A stretch of 39,130 bases of DNA, taken from NCBI GenBank assembly GCA_021786195.1, contig JAJYNS010000118.1, forward strand, positions 62,725-101,854, written 5' to 3'. This DNA comes from Actinomycetes bacterium (GTDB lineage: Bacteria > Actinomycetota > Acidimicrobiia > Acidimicrobiales > Bog-793). Below the pieces are notes generated by a model. That model was not told the DNA's origin, did not search any database, and was given only the letters and a program-made list of their open reading frames with translations. The translations under genes and the position numbers were made by a program. This document shows, in pieces, positions 31,484 through 39,130 of the stretch. Numbering within the stretch: position 1 is the first letter of the stretch; each line of letters begins with the position of its first letter.

Positions 31484-33289
31484 GTGAGCGCCTCCGCGCC
31501 AGGTGTGCGGCTGCGGTCGATCGGCCAAGCGGCCGTGCTGAGCGGGCCGGTGAGCGACGTCGCCCGCGCCCGGGAGCGAGCCCGGCGTCGTCGCCTTCGG
31601 TCCCTGGCCCTCGCCCTAATCGTGCTGCTCGCCGCGATCTCTGTCCGCGACGCCCTGTACGGGGGCCCCTTCCCCGGTGTCCATGTTCCCTCCGCCGACG
31701 CCAGGTACCTTCCGGCGGCCCTGCTCATAGCCGTACTCGTTCTCGTCCTTCTCGGCCCGCTGCTCGGCGCGGGGCGCTCGCCGCACGTGCTGTACCGGCC
31801 CGGCGAGATCGACGTCCGCTTCGAGGACGTCCGGGGCGCCGGCACGGTCGTCGACGAGGCCGTCAAGACGCTCAACCTCTTCCTCGCGCACAAGACCTTC
31901 CACGAGCAGATGGGCGGCACACCGAGACGGGCGATCCTTTTCGAGGGCCCGCCGGGCACCGGAAAGACCTACGTCGCCAAGGCGATGGCGGCCGAGGCGG
32001 GGGTCCCGTTCCTCTTCGTGTCCGCGTCGGCCTTCCAGTCCATGTTCTACGGCCAGACGAACCGCAAGATCCGCTCGTACTTCCGGGCGCTGCGCTCCTA
32101 TGCGCGAAACGAGGGCGGTGCGATCGGCTTCATCGAGGAGATCGACGCGATCGGCGGGGCGCGCGCCGGTATGGGGATGCGCTCCGAGGGCATCTCCGGC
32201 GTCGTCAACGAGCTCCTCGTCCAGCTCCAGTCCTTCGACCAGCCGCGCCTTTCCCGGCGAGTCTCGGGTGCGCTCGTCGACCTCGTCAACGCCTGGCTCC
32301 CGGCCGGGCACCAGCTGCGAAAGCACCCTGTTGCGCCGGCGAACATCCTCGTCGTCGGGGCGACCAACCGGGCCGGCGACCTCGACCCGGCGCTCCTGCG
32401 GCCCGGTCGCTTCGACCGCCGGATCTACTTCGACCTTCCCTCGCGCTCGGGGCGCCGGGAGATCCTCGACTACTACCTCGCCCGCAAGGCCCACGAGGCC
32501 GAGCTGGACGACGAGCAGCGGCGGGACGCGCTCGCGGCGATGACGATCGGGTACTCCCCGGCGATGCTCGAGCGGCTGCTCGACGAGGCGCTCGTCTGGG
32601 CGCTGCGGCGCGGCGCCGAGGAGCTGTCGCTCGCCGACGTCCAGCAGGCGAAGATGACCCAGGAGGTCGGCATCGGCCAGCCCGTCGAGTACACGGACCA
32701 GGAGCGGCTCGCGATCGCCGTCCACGAGTCCGGGCACGCGACCGTGGCATGGCTCGTCGGCAATGGCCGCAAGCTCGACGTCTTGTCGATCGTCAAGCGT
32801 GGCGGCGCGCTCGGCCTGCTGCTCCACAGCGACACCGAGGAGCGTTTCACCCGCACGAGGGACGAGATCGAGGCCCTGATCCAGATCGCGTTCGGGGGGA
32901 TGTGCGCCGAGGAGATCTTCCTCGGCGCGGCCGGCTCGGGGGTCGCGGCCGACCTCCAGGCGGCGACGAACGCCGCGTGCCAGATGATCGGGTCACTCGG
33001 CATGGGCAGCTCGCTGATCTCCCTCGACACCGCCGACGTCGCCGGAGGTCGGAACCTCGTCGCTAAGGTCCTCGCCGTCGAGCACGCCCGGGAGGAGGTG
33101 GAGCAGCTGCTCTCCCGGCTGAAGTCCTCGACGCTCGCGCTGCTGGAGCAGCACCGGGAGGTCGTCGAGGCGCTTCGCGACGCCCTCCTCGAGCGCCACG
33201 AGCTGGTCGGCGAGGAGATCCTCGAGGTGATCGAGTCGAGCCTGCCCGGGGTGCGCCACCGCGCCGAGGAGCTCCGGGCGACCTCCTGA
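31484..33289 (+). CDS. FtsH-like membrane AAA+ zinc metalloprotease (divergent)
   Basis: 601 aa from GTG 31484 with AAGGAG upstream. Two membrane helices (about 39-57 and 73-95) enclose only about 15 residues, where classical FtsH has a larger external domain. AAA+ module: Walker A GPPGTGKT, Walker B IGFIEEIDAIG (the first Asp of the usual FIDEID is Glu), and second region of homology ATNRAGDLDPALLRPGRFDR, with an insert of about 25 residues before it. The protease domain has the zinc motif HESGH and the third ligand Asp in GVAADLQAATNAA. Expected role is turnover of membrane or misfolded proteins. It is probably a paralogue of the housekeeping FtsH rather than that protein itself, given the short external loop and variant motifs. 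Confidence 0.88.
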   Translation: MSASAPGVRLRSIGQAAVLSGPVSDVARARERARRRRLRSLALALIVLLAAISVRDALYGGPFPGVHVPSADARYLPAALLIAVLVLVLLGPLLGAGRSPHVLYRPGEIDVRFEDVRGAGTVVDEAVKTLNLFLAHKTFHEQMGGTPRRAILFEGPPGTGKTYVAKAMAAEAGVPFLFVSASAFQSMFYGQTNRKIRSYFRALRSYARNEGGAIGFIEEIDAIGGARAGMGMRSEGISGVVNELLVQLQSFDQPRLSRRVSGALVDLVNAWLPAGHQLRKHPVAPANILVVGATNRAGDLDPALLRPGRFDRRIYFDLPSRSGRREILDYYLARKAHEAELDDEQRRDALAAMTIGYSPAMLERLLDEALVWALRRGAEELSLADVQQAKMTQEVGIGQPVEYTDQERLAIAVHESGHATVAWLVGNGRKLDVLSIVKRGGALGLLLHSDTEERFTRTRDEIEALIQIAFGGMCAEEIFLGAAGSGVAADLQAATNAACQMIGSLGMGSSLISLDTADVAGGRNLVAKVLAVEHAREEVEQLLSRLKSSTLALLEQHREVVEALRDALLERHELVGEEILEVIESSLPGVRHRAEELRATS

Positions 33290-33303
33290 GCCCCTGGCCC
33301 GGA

Positions 33304-33321
33304 CGCGCCGGGCCCGGCGCG
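33304..33321. terminator. 18-bp perfect palindrome between convergent genes
   Basis: CGCGCCGGG followed directly by its complement CCCGGCGCG, in the 37-bp gap between the stops of the FtsH-like and HdrB-like genes. As RNA it gives a 7-bp stem with a 4-base loop in either direction; probable bidirectional terminator without T-run. Confidence 0.55.
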
Positions 33322-33326
33322 GCCCG

Positions 33327-34358
33327 CTACCAGGTGCGCGCGAGCGGCGCGGCCGCCGGTGCCGTTCCCGGGGCCGGCGAAGGACCTCGCGCCTCGTCCG
33401 AGCCGAGCGAGGCCTCGAGGAGATACTCCGAGATGTCCCGGAAGCTCATCCGGCCGTTCGCTGCCTTTCGCAGGTTCACGAGGCAGATCGGGCACATCGT
33501 GACGCAGTCCGCCGCGACCTCGCCCAGCTGCTCGACCCGCTTCGAGGCGACCGCCAGTGCCTTGCTCGGGTAGAGCGACTCGGCCGGTCCTCCGCAGCAC
33601 CAGGTGGCGGCGCGAGACCGCTCCGGCTCACCCACGTCGAGCCCCGCGGCCTCGAGCAGGTGCCGTGGTGCCTCGATCACGTGCTCGGCCCGCGCGTAGA
33701 CGCAGGAGTCGTGTATGACGACGCCTCGCCCGACCTTCCGGCGGACCGGCAGGCTCGAGTCGGCGAGCACCTCGAGGTAGCTGCGCACGCGCACGTCGTA
33801 ACCCTCGACCAGCCTCGGGAAGACGCTTCTCAGCATGTTGGTCGTGTGGGGATCGATGGTGATCGCCTCCCGGACGCCGTGGGCGCGGAACACCCCTGCG
33901 ATCCGCCGGGCGTGCGCGGCGACGGCCTCGTCGGCCCCGAGGTCGTAGGCGAGCGCCCCGGCGTAGAGGTCGTCCTCGTAGAGGTAGCCGAACTCCACAC
34001 CCGCCAGCTGCAGGAGCCGGGCGACGTTGGCGGGGACCCGGTCGTACTCCTCCCGCTCTGCCGGGCGAGGCCTCGCGACGACGGCGACGGCGTTGACGAG
34101 CCTGTTGGCCCGGCGAGCCAGGCCCGACAGCCGCGCGAGCCGCGAGTCGCCGAGAAGCTCCTCCAAGCGCACCAGGCGCTCGATGTAGGGGATGAGCTGG
34201 TACATCGTCCCGGTGTAGAGCACGGTCTCACCGCCTCGGGGCAGCGAGAGGTCCCGAGCCCATCGGGTGGCTCGCCGCGAGGAGATCGGGAGGACCGAGC
34301 CACGCAGCCTCAGGTTGTCGGCGAGGACCCCGACGACGTCTCGAGTCGAGAGCGGCAT
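33327..34358 (-). CDS. hdrB: HdrB-like CCG-domain protein (one functional CCG motif)
   Basis: 343 aa. Homologous to heterodisulfide reductase subunit B, whose CCG domains hold non-cubane iron-sulfur clusters at the disulfide site. The C-terminal CCG set is complete: HDSCVYAR, TWCCGGPAESLYP, CVTMCPICLVNL. The N-terminal half has the fold pattern (TGTMYQLIPYIERLVRLEELLG, YEDDLYAGALAYDLG, TIDPHTTNMLRSVFP) but no cysteines: the normal CPHC is DPHT. A single-CCG form is known in DsrK/HmeD-type subunits. ATG 34358 shares one base with the HdrC stop (TGATG), with GGGGAG upstream; GTG 34361 is also possible. Last gene of the Hdr operon. Confidence 0.85.
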   Translation of the reverse strand: MPLSTRDVVGVLADNLRLRGSVLPISSRRATRWARDLSLPRGGETVLYTGTMYQLIPYIERLVRLEELLGDSRLARLSGLARRANRLVNAVAVVARPRPAEREEYDRVPANVARLLQLAGVEFGYLYEDDLYAGALAYDLGADEAVAAHARRIAGVFRAHGVREAITIDPHTTNMLRSVFPRLVEGYDVRVRSYLEVLADSSLPVRRKVGRGVVIHDSCVYARAEHVIEAPRHLLEAAGLDVGEPERSRAATWCCGGPAESLYPSKALAVASKRVEQLGEVAADCVTMCPICLVNLRKAANGRMSFRDISEYLLEASLGSDEARGPSPAPGTAPAAAPLARTW

Positions 34359-34660
34359 CACAGCTCCCCTCGAAGCAGCCAGCTGCGCAGCAGGCGAACG
34401 TTGTCCGCGATGTGCACGCCCGCCGGGCAGCTGACCTCGCAGGCCCGGCAGAGCAGGCAGGAGAAGATCGCCTCGCGCTGGGCTCGAACCTCGTCCTCCA
34501 AGCCGAGCGCGGCCAGTCGCATCACCCGCCGAGGCAGCGTGGAGATCCCCATGGGACAGATCGCGGTGCAGATGCCGCAGCTCATGCACCGCTCGGCGTC
34601 GAAGGCGCCGAGCTGGCGCAGCTTGTCGGAGAGCCCCGGATCGAGGACGCCGCTCGTCAC
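34358..34660 (-). CDS. hdrC: HdrC-like 2x[4Fe-4S] protein
   Basis: 100 aa with two cubane cluster motifs, CMSCGICTAICPMG and CLLCRACEVSCPAG, the layout of heterodisulfide reductase subunit C, which carries electrons between HdrA and HdrB. No membrane helix is present, so the complex is soluble. GTG start overlaps the previous stop (GTGA) and its own stop overlaps hdrB, so subunits C and B are translated together. Confidence 0.9.
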   Translation of the reverse strand: MTSGVLDPGLSDKLRQLGAFDAERCMSCGICTAICPMGISTLPRRVMRLAALGLEDEVRAQREAIFSCLLCRACEVSCPAGVHIADNVRLLRSWLLRGEL

Positions 34661-34884
34661 GGCTTCACCGCCGAGTACCGGAAGGAGCCGTCGCCCGACT
34701 GGTCCTGCTCGGCCACGTACCCGTACTTGCGCATGCCCATCACCCAGACCATCACCTCGTCCTCGGGCAGGCCCGCCCTGAGGGCGAGCTCGGGGACGCC
34801 GAGCGGGCCGTCCGCGAGCAGCTCGAGCAGCCGATCCCGCACCAGCGGCTCGTCGCGGATCACCTCGCGCACGTCCCGACTCAT
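34657..34884 (-). CDS. Small winged-helix-like protein inside the Hdr operon
   Basis: 75 aa, starting at ATG 34884 and overlapping both neighbours by 4 bases. VRDRLLELLADGPLGVPELALRAGLPEDEVMVWVMGMRKYGYVAEQ reads as a short winged helix (helix, turn, recognition-type helix, beta hairpin). It has no cysteines. The role is unknown: either a local DNA-binding regulator or a structural partner of the redox proteins. Tight coupling between hdrA and hdrC argues for a stoichiometric or regulatory link with the complex. Confidence 0.8.
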   Translation of the reverse strand: MSRDVREVIRDEPLVRDRLLELLADGPLGVPELALRAGLPEDEVMVWVMGMRKYGYVAEQDQSGDGSFRYSAVKP

Positions 34885-36617
34885 GCCGACGCCCCCTCGA
34901 GCAGCCCGTCGATCATGGCCCTGACCTGGACGTCGGTGTAGCCGCGCAGGTCGATGGCGTCCTCTGGGCACGTCGGCACGCATCCTCCGCAGCCCTTGCA
35001 GGCCGAGGGGTCGATGGTCGCGACCCGGGCGCCGTCGACGGCAGAGATCGATATCGCCTCGAACGGGCAGGATCCCACGCACGCCCCGCACCCGGTGCAG
35101 GACGACGGTTGCACGACCGCCACCTGCGGGTCGAGCTGAGCGGTGCCGGCCTTCAGGACCGCCGCGGCCTGGGCGACCGCCGCCAGGCCCGAGGCGACGC
35201 TCTCGGCCACCGTCTTCGGCGACTGGCAGGCACCGCAGATGCTGACGCCGTCCACGACGGTCTCGACCGGCCTCAACTTGGGATGGATCTCGTTGAAGAA
35301 TCCGTCCCTGCTCAAGGGCAGCTTCAAGGTCGCGATCAGCTCGTCGTTCTCGCGCGCCACCGCTCCGGTGACGAGCACGACGAGGTCCGCCATCAGGCTC
35401 AGCTCGGCTCCGCCGGTCAGCATGTCGCGGACCTTCACCCGCAGGCGCTCGCCCTCCGCCCGCACCTCGGGCGGCTCGTCGTCGGCGAACTTGAGGTAGG
35501 CCGAGCCGCGCCTTCTCGACTCGCCGAACATGAGCTCGTTCTTGCCATAGGTGCGCAGGTCCCTGTACAGGTGGTACTGGCGCACCTCGGGATCACGGTC
35601 GGAGACGAGGAGCGAGGAGTGGACCGCGGCGGTGCAGCAGTAGCGCGAGCAGTAGGGGTGCTGCCCGTCACGGGCGCCCACGCAGTAGATGTAGGCGATG
35701 CTCCTCACCGGCCTTCCCTCGTGCCTGATCGGCCCTTCCGTCCCGTCGAGGAGCCTCCGCAGCTCGGCCAGCGTCACGACGCCACGGATCCCGTAGCCGA
35801 GCTCACCCACCTCCGGCTGGTAGGTGTCGAAGCCGGTGGCGACGAGGATCTGGCCGACCTGGAGGCGGACGGCCTCGCGGGCCACGTGCACCGTCACCTC
35901 GTAGTTCCCGTAGGTGCCGGACTTCGCGACCAGCTCGGCCTCGGTGAAGACCTTGATGGCCGGCCTGCTTGCGATCTCCTCGCGCATGCGCTCGACGAGC
36001 TCCCGCCCGCTGGTGCCGTTCGGGAACATCTCCCCGAACGAGCGCACCCACCCCCCGAGCTCTGCCTCGCGCTCGACGAGGAAGACCCCGATCCCGAGGT
36101 CGGCGAGCCCGATCGCGGCGCGCATTCCTGCGACACCGCCGCCGACCACCAGCGCGGCCCCCGTCGTCTCCACCTCGAGGGGCTCGAGCGGCTCGCTCAG
36201 GCGAGTCCTCGCCATCGCCGCGCGCACGAGCCGAACTGCCTTGCGGGTGGCCCCCTCGCGGTCGTCGGTGTGCGTCCAGGAGCACTGCTCCCGTATGTTC
36301 GCCTGGGTGTACTCGTAGGGATTGAGGCCCCCTCGCCGGGCGACCTCGCGGAAGGTGAACTTGTGGAGCATCGGCGAGCAGGAGGCGACGACCAGGCCGT
36401 CGAGGCGCTGCTCGGCGATGTCCTGGACGATCTCCTGCTGCGTCGCGTCCGAGCAGGTGAACATGGCCTCCCTGGCGACCACGACGTCGGCGTCGTCCTT
36501 TATCGCGTCGACGACCCGCCCGACGTCGACGTAGTCCGAGATGTTGCCCCCGCAGCGGCAGACGTAGACCCCGAGCCGCCTGCCCGGCCCGCCGGACCCT
36601 TCCTGGTGCCCGCTCAT
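34881..36617 (-). CDS. hdrA: HdrA-like FAD/iron-sulfur protein
   Basis: 578 aa from ATG 36617. Flavoprotein that in methanogens and many bacteria receives electrons and splits or bifurcates them. N-terminal domain GVYVCRCGGNISDYVD with the CxCGGN motif; FAD site ALVVGGGVAGMRAAIGLADLG; HdrA-specific cysteine region YCVGARDGQHPYCSRYCCTAAV; and two C-terminal [4Fe-4S] motifs, CTGCGACVGSCPFEA and CKGCGGCVPTCPEDA. All expected motifs are present. Start overlaps the stop of the upstream HdrA-fusion gene (ATGA) and the stop overlaps the small winged-helix gene, so five genes form one coupled unit. Confidence 0.92.
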   Translation of the reverse strand: MSGHQEGSGGPGRRLGVYVCRCGGNISDYVDVGRVVDAIKDDADVVVAREAMFTCSDATQQEIVQDIAEQRLDGLVVASCSPMLHKFTFREVARRGGLNPYEYTQANIREQCSWTHTDDREGATRKAVRLVRAAMARTRLSEPLEPLEVETTGAALVVGGGVAGMRAAIGLADLGIGVFLVEREAELGGWVRSFGEMFPNGTSGRELVERMREEIASRPAIKVFTEAELVAKSGTYGNYEVTVHVAREAVRLQVGQILVATGFDTYQPEVGELGYGIRGVVTLAELRRLLDGTEGPIRHEGRPVRSIAYIYCVGARDGQHPYCSRYCCTAAVHSSLLVSDRDPEVRQYHLYRDLRTYGKNELMFGESRRRGSAYLKFADDEPPEVRAEGERLRVKVRDMLTGGAELSLMADLVVLVTGAVARENDELIATLKLPLSRDGFFNEIHPKLRPVETVVDGVSICGACQSPKTVAESVASGLAAVAQAAAVLKAGTAQLDPQVAVVQPSSCTGCGACVGSCPFEAISISAVDGARVATIDPSACKGCGGCVPTCPEDAIDLRGYTDVQVRAMIDGLLEGASA

Positions 36618-39130
36618 GCGGCAGACCTCTTCGCCTCGACGTACGCGGCCGCCTGCACGACCGCAGCACCCGCATGCAGGATCGACTCGGGGATGTCCCT
36701 GGGCGTGGAGACCGCACCGGCGACGAAGACGCCGGGGACGCTCGTGGCGGCGGGATTGAGCTCCTCGTCCACCTCCTCGACGTAGGAGTAGCGGTCGAGG
36801 GCCAGCTGCCCCGGCTCGAAATAGCCCGCCGCAACGGAGTTGGGCTGCACGCCGACGGCCAGCACGACGAGGTCGTACTCCGCCTCGGCGATCCCACCCC
36901 CGTGGTCGATGTCCTCGTAGCGAAGGACGAGGTTGCCGTCGGCCTTCTCGGTGATCTCGGCGATGCGCCCTTTCAGGAAGTTCGTGCCCATCGCCTTTGC
37001 CTGCTGGAAGAACTCCTCGTACCCCTTGCCCGCGGCCCGGACGTCGATGTAGTGGACGGTGACCTCTGCGAGCGGCAGCGCGCCCATGATCAGCTGGTTC
37101 TGCTTGAGCGAGTACATGCAGCAGAACTTCGAGCACAGCGGGTTACCGACGGTCTCGTCGCGCGATCCCGTGCACATGACGTACGCGATCCGCTCGGGCG
37201 TTCTCCCGTCGCTCGGGCGCAGCACTGTGGTGTACGGCCGGGTCGGGGCGAGGAGGCGGTCCATCTGCATGCCGGTTATGACGTTGCGGTACTTCCCGTA
37301 GCCGTACTGCGGCTTCAGGTCGGCCGGGAACAGCTTGTACCCCGTCGCCACGATCACCGCGCCGACTTCCAGCTCCTCGTCCCGGGGTCGCATGTCGAGG
37401 TCTATGGCTCCCGCCGGGCAGGCGCTCAGGCACTCGTGGCACTCGGAGCAGACCCCGCAGTCGAGACAGCGACCCGCGGAGGCCCGTGCCTCGGCTTCTG
37501 AGAGCGGCGGCTCGAGCTCGGCGAAGTCGATCGGTTCGGCGCTCAGCTCGAAGCTCGGGCCGAGCGGCGCTCGGCGGCTGTGCGTGCGCTGGCGGGCTAA
37601 GACCACCTGCTTGTCGACGACCGGCAAAGGGTCGTCGAAGCCCGAGAGCTCGAGCCCACGGAGGAACCGGTCCATCATGTGCGCCGCCTTGCGCCCGTGG
37701 CCGGCCGCCTCCGCGATCGTCGTCGGGCCCGTCACCGCGTCCCCCGCTGCAAAGACCCAGCCAAGCCGGGTCTGCAAGGTGACGGGGTCCGCCTCGAGCC
37801 CTCTTGCGCCCTCTCCGGCGAGACCCGGGAAGGCCGTGAGGTCCGTGCTCATGCCGATCGCGACGACGGCCCTGTCGCAGGCGAGCTCGTCCCGCACGGA
37901 GTCGTCGTAGGCGGGGGCGAACCTCCCAGCCTCGTCGAACACGGTGGTGCAGCGCTTGAGCTGGATCGAGCGCAGCGCCTCCTCGCCGGCGAAGCCGACG
38001 ATCCCCCATCCGTCGTGGAGCTCCACCCCTTCCTCGAGGGCCTCGTCGACCTCCCAGGAGTACGCCGGCATCTCGGCACGCCGCTCCAGGCAGACGATGT
38101 GGACCGACGAGGCGCCCAGGCGCCGGGCGCTCCTGGCGGCGTCGATGGCGACGTTGCCGCCGCCCACCACGACCACCGTCCTGCCGCTGAGCTCCGGCGC
38201 CTCGTCGAGCTTGACGTCGCGGAGGAAGTCGAGCGCGCTCACCACCTCGTCGAGCTCGTCCTCTCCCCGGACGTGCAGCTTTGCGGCGCGGGTGGTCCCG
38301 GTCGCCACGAGGACCGCGTCGAACCCCTCCCTCCGCAGCCTCTCGAGGTCGTCGACCCTGGCGCTCGTCACGATCTCGACCCCGAGGTCGGTCAGGTTGG
38401 CGAGGTCGGCCTCTACCGCCTCGGGCGGCAGGCGGTAGGAGGGGATGGCGAGCCGCATCGCGCCGCCCGGCGCGGGAGCGGACTCGAAGATCTTCACCGC
38501 GTAGCCCTTGCGGGGGAGCTGCCACGCCGCCGTGACTCCCGCGGGGCCCGATCCGATCACCGCGACCCGACGGCCGTTCGCCGGCGGCCGTTCGATCCCC
38601 GGTGGCCGTCCCAGGGAGTAGTGCCTGTCGGCCACGAACCGCTTGATCCTTCGGAGTGCCACCGAGCCTTCGAGCATGCCTCGGGTGCACTCGGACTCGC
38701 AGGGCGCGTAGCAGGCTCGGCCAAGCGTCGCCGCGAGCGGGGTCGTCTCGAGCACGAGACGAAAGGCCTCTTCGTACTTGCCGCTGCGCACCAGGGAGAC
38801 GTAGCCGTGGGCCTTGACCCCCGCTGGGCAGGCGAAGGTGCAGGGGGAGGTGCCGGCGCGCTCGACGAGCGCCTTCTGCGGCACCGCCTGGGGGAAGGGG
38901 ATGTACGCGGCTCTCCGTGACACCAGCCCTTCGTTGAACTGGTCGGGGACCGCGACGGTGCAGGACTGCTCGCACTGCCGGCATCCGGTGCAGGCGGACT
39001 CGTCCACGAACCTCGGGTTGCGGCGCAGGGTGACCTGGAAGTCGCCGGCCGCGTCGCGCACGATCCGGGTGACCTCGGAGTCGGTCTGCACGGTGACGTT
39101 CCGGTGGTGCGTGGTCGCGCCCATCTTCGG
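36614..39130 (-). CDS. HdrA fused with a GltD/NfnB-like oxidoreductase module (5' end outside window)
   Basis: At least 838 residues. The frame runs off the right edge; PKMGATTHHRNVTVQTDSEV at the edge corresponds to the interior of HdrA, so the N-terminal part is missing. Order: ferredoxin motif CTGCRQCEQSC; then an inserted GltD-like module (CTFACPAGVKAHGYVSL, CYAPCESECTRG, FAD site VAVIGSGPAGVTAAWQLPRKG, NAD(P) site VVVVGGGNVAIDAARSARRLGA, GDAVTGPTTIAEAAGHGRKAA); then CLDCGVCSECHECLSACPAGA; then the HdrA end with YVMCTGSRDETVGNPLCSKFCC and AGAVSTPRDIPESILHAGAAV. The module likely oxidises NAD(P)H and feeds the two HdrA flavins. Met at 39124 is internal and should not be taken as the start. 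Confidence 0.9.
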   Translation of the reverse strand, partial: PKMGATTHHRNVTVQTDSEVTRIVRDAAGDFQVTLRRNPRFVDESACTGCRQCEQSCTVAVPDQFNEGLVSRRAAYIPFPQAVPQKALVERAGTSPCTFACPAGVKAHGYVSLVRSGKYEEAFRLVLETTPLAATLGRACYAPCESECTRGMLEGSVALRRIKRFVADRHYSLGRPPGIERPPANGRRVAVIGSGPAGVTAAWQLPRKGYAVKIFESAPAPGGAMRLAIPSYRLPPEAVEADLANLTDLGVEIVTSARVDDLERLRREGFDAVLVATGTTRAAKLHVRGEDELDEVVSALDFLRDVKLDEAPELSGRTVVVVGGGNVAIDAARSARRLGASSVHIVCLERRAEMPAYSWEVDEALEEGVELHDGWGIVGFAGEEALRSIQLKRCTTVFDEAGRFAPAYDDSVRDELACDRAVVAIGMSTDLTAFPGLAGEGARGLEADPVTLQTRLGWVFAAGDAVTGPTTIAEAAGHGRKAAHMMDRFLRGLELSGFDDPLPVVDKQVVLARQRTHSRRAPLGPSFELSAEPIDFAELEPPLSEAEARASAGRCLDCGVCSECHECLSACPAGAIDLDMRPRDEELEVGAVIVATGYKLFPADLKPQYGYGKYRNVITGMQMDRLLAPTRPYTTVLRPSDGRTPERIAYVMCTGSRDETVGNPLCSKFCCMYSLKQNQLIMGALPLAEVTVHYIDVRAAGKGYEEFFQQAKAMGTNFLKGRIAEITEKADGNLVLRYEDIDHGGGIAEAEYDLVVLAVGVQPNSVAAGYFEPGQLALDRYSYVEEVDEELNPAATSVPGVFVAGAVSTPRDIPESILHAGAAVVQAAAYVEAKRSAA

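Noticed and set aside
39124-39130. ATG at 39124 as the start of the HdrA-fusion protein
   Set aside because: The residues around it match the interior of HdrA (PKM...HRNV.. followed by the first ferredoxin motif), so the gene continues beyond the window.
1-39130. tRNA or rRNA genes, CRISPR arrays, insertion sequences, integrases or attachment sites
   Set aside because: No T-loop-like GGTTCRA in a cloverleaf context, no regularly spaced repeats and no transposase or integrase motifs were seen by eye; a covariance-model scan would be decisive.

Overview
The window is very GC-rich DNA, densely coding on both strands, with abundant GTG/TTG starts and 4-base stop/start overlaps. An actinobacterium is indicated by the gene run gcvH - garA-like FHA protein - ftsR-like MerR - DUF151 nuclease - second MerR, which matches the order around Rv1826-Rv1830 of Mycobacterium, and by an actinobacterial-type glgC/glgA pair and an MmpL exporter. 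FliA/WhiG-type sigma factors, a chemotaxis operon and Hdr-type redox proteins fit a motile deep-branching actinobacterium (Acidimicrobiia or a relative), but that placement is inference.

Layout. (1) 1-6623, plus strand: the 3' part of a FliA/WhiG-type sigma factor followed by cheA-cheW-cheB-cheR-cheY-cheX, nearly all translationally coupled. (2) 6753-9391: two convergent glycosyltransferase genes whose 3' ends carry copies of the same 29-bp repeat. (3) 9392-10559: a 304-bp control region with a FliA-type promoter candidate, a sigma70-type candidate and several dyads, then a second, paralogous FliA/WhiG-type sigma factor. (4) 10742-15467: a TetR - MFS - MmpL/RND efflux operon. (5) 15479-23414, minus strand: a small protein of unknown function, PgsA-like synthase, ManC-like nucleotidyltransferase with a degenerate phosphomannomutase domain, gcvH, garA, ftsR, hpt, DUF151, then a separately promoted MerR and a small PD-(D/E)XK-like protein. 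(6) 23562-26167, plus: glgC and glgA/glgM. (7) 25958-27532, minus: an MFS transporter whose 3' end overlaps glgA by 210 bp. (8) 27533-30633: a 473-bp hairpin-rich leader and a membrane GGDEF-EAL protein. (9) 30637-33289: an AlkB-like dioxygenase with a LexA-type box in front of it, diverging from an FtsH-like membrane protease. (10) 33327-39130, minus: a tightly coupled heterodisulfide-reductase-like operon, entered from beyond the right edge (HdrA/GltD fusion, HdrA, small winged helix, HdrC, HdrB).

How they work together. The left third looks like a motility module (sigma factor, chemotaxis signalling, possible flagellin-glycosylation enzymes, second sigma factor), with a c-di-GMP enzyme further right. 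The centre combines central-metabolism control (GarA, GcvH), division/transcription control (FtsR), purine salvage and sugar-nucleotide/glycogen synthesis. The right end is a soluble electron-transfer complex of the Hdr type. Several genes lack a ribosome-binding site but have a TAnnnT hexamer 7-9 nt before the start codon, suggesting leaderless transcription. No tRNA, rRNA, CRISPR array, insertion sequence or integrase was seen.
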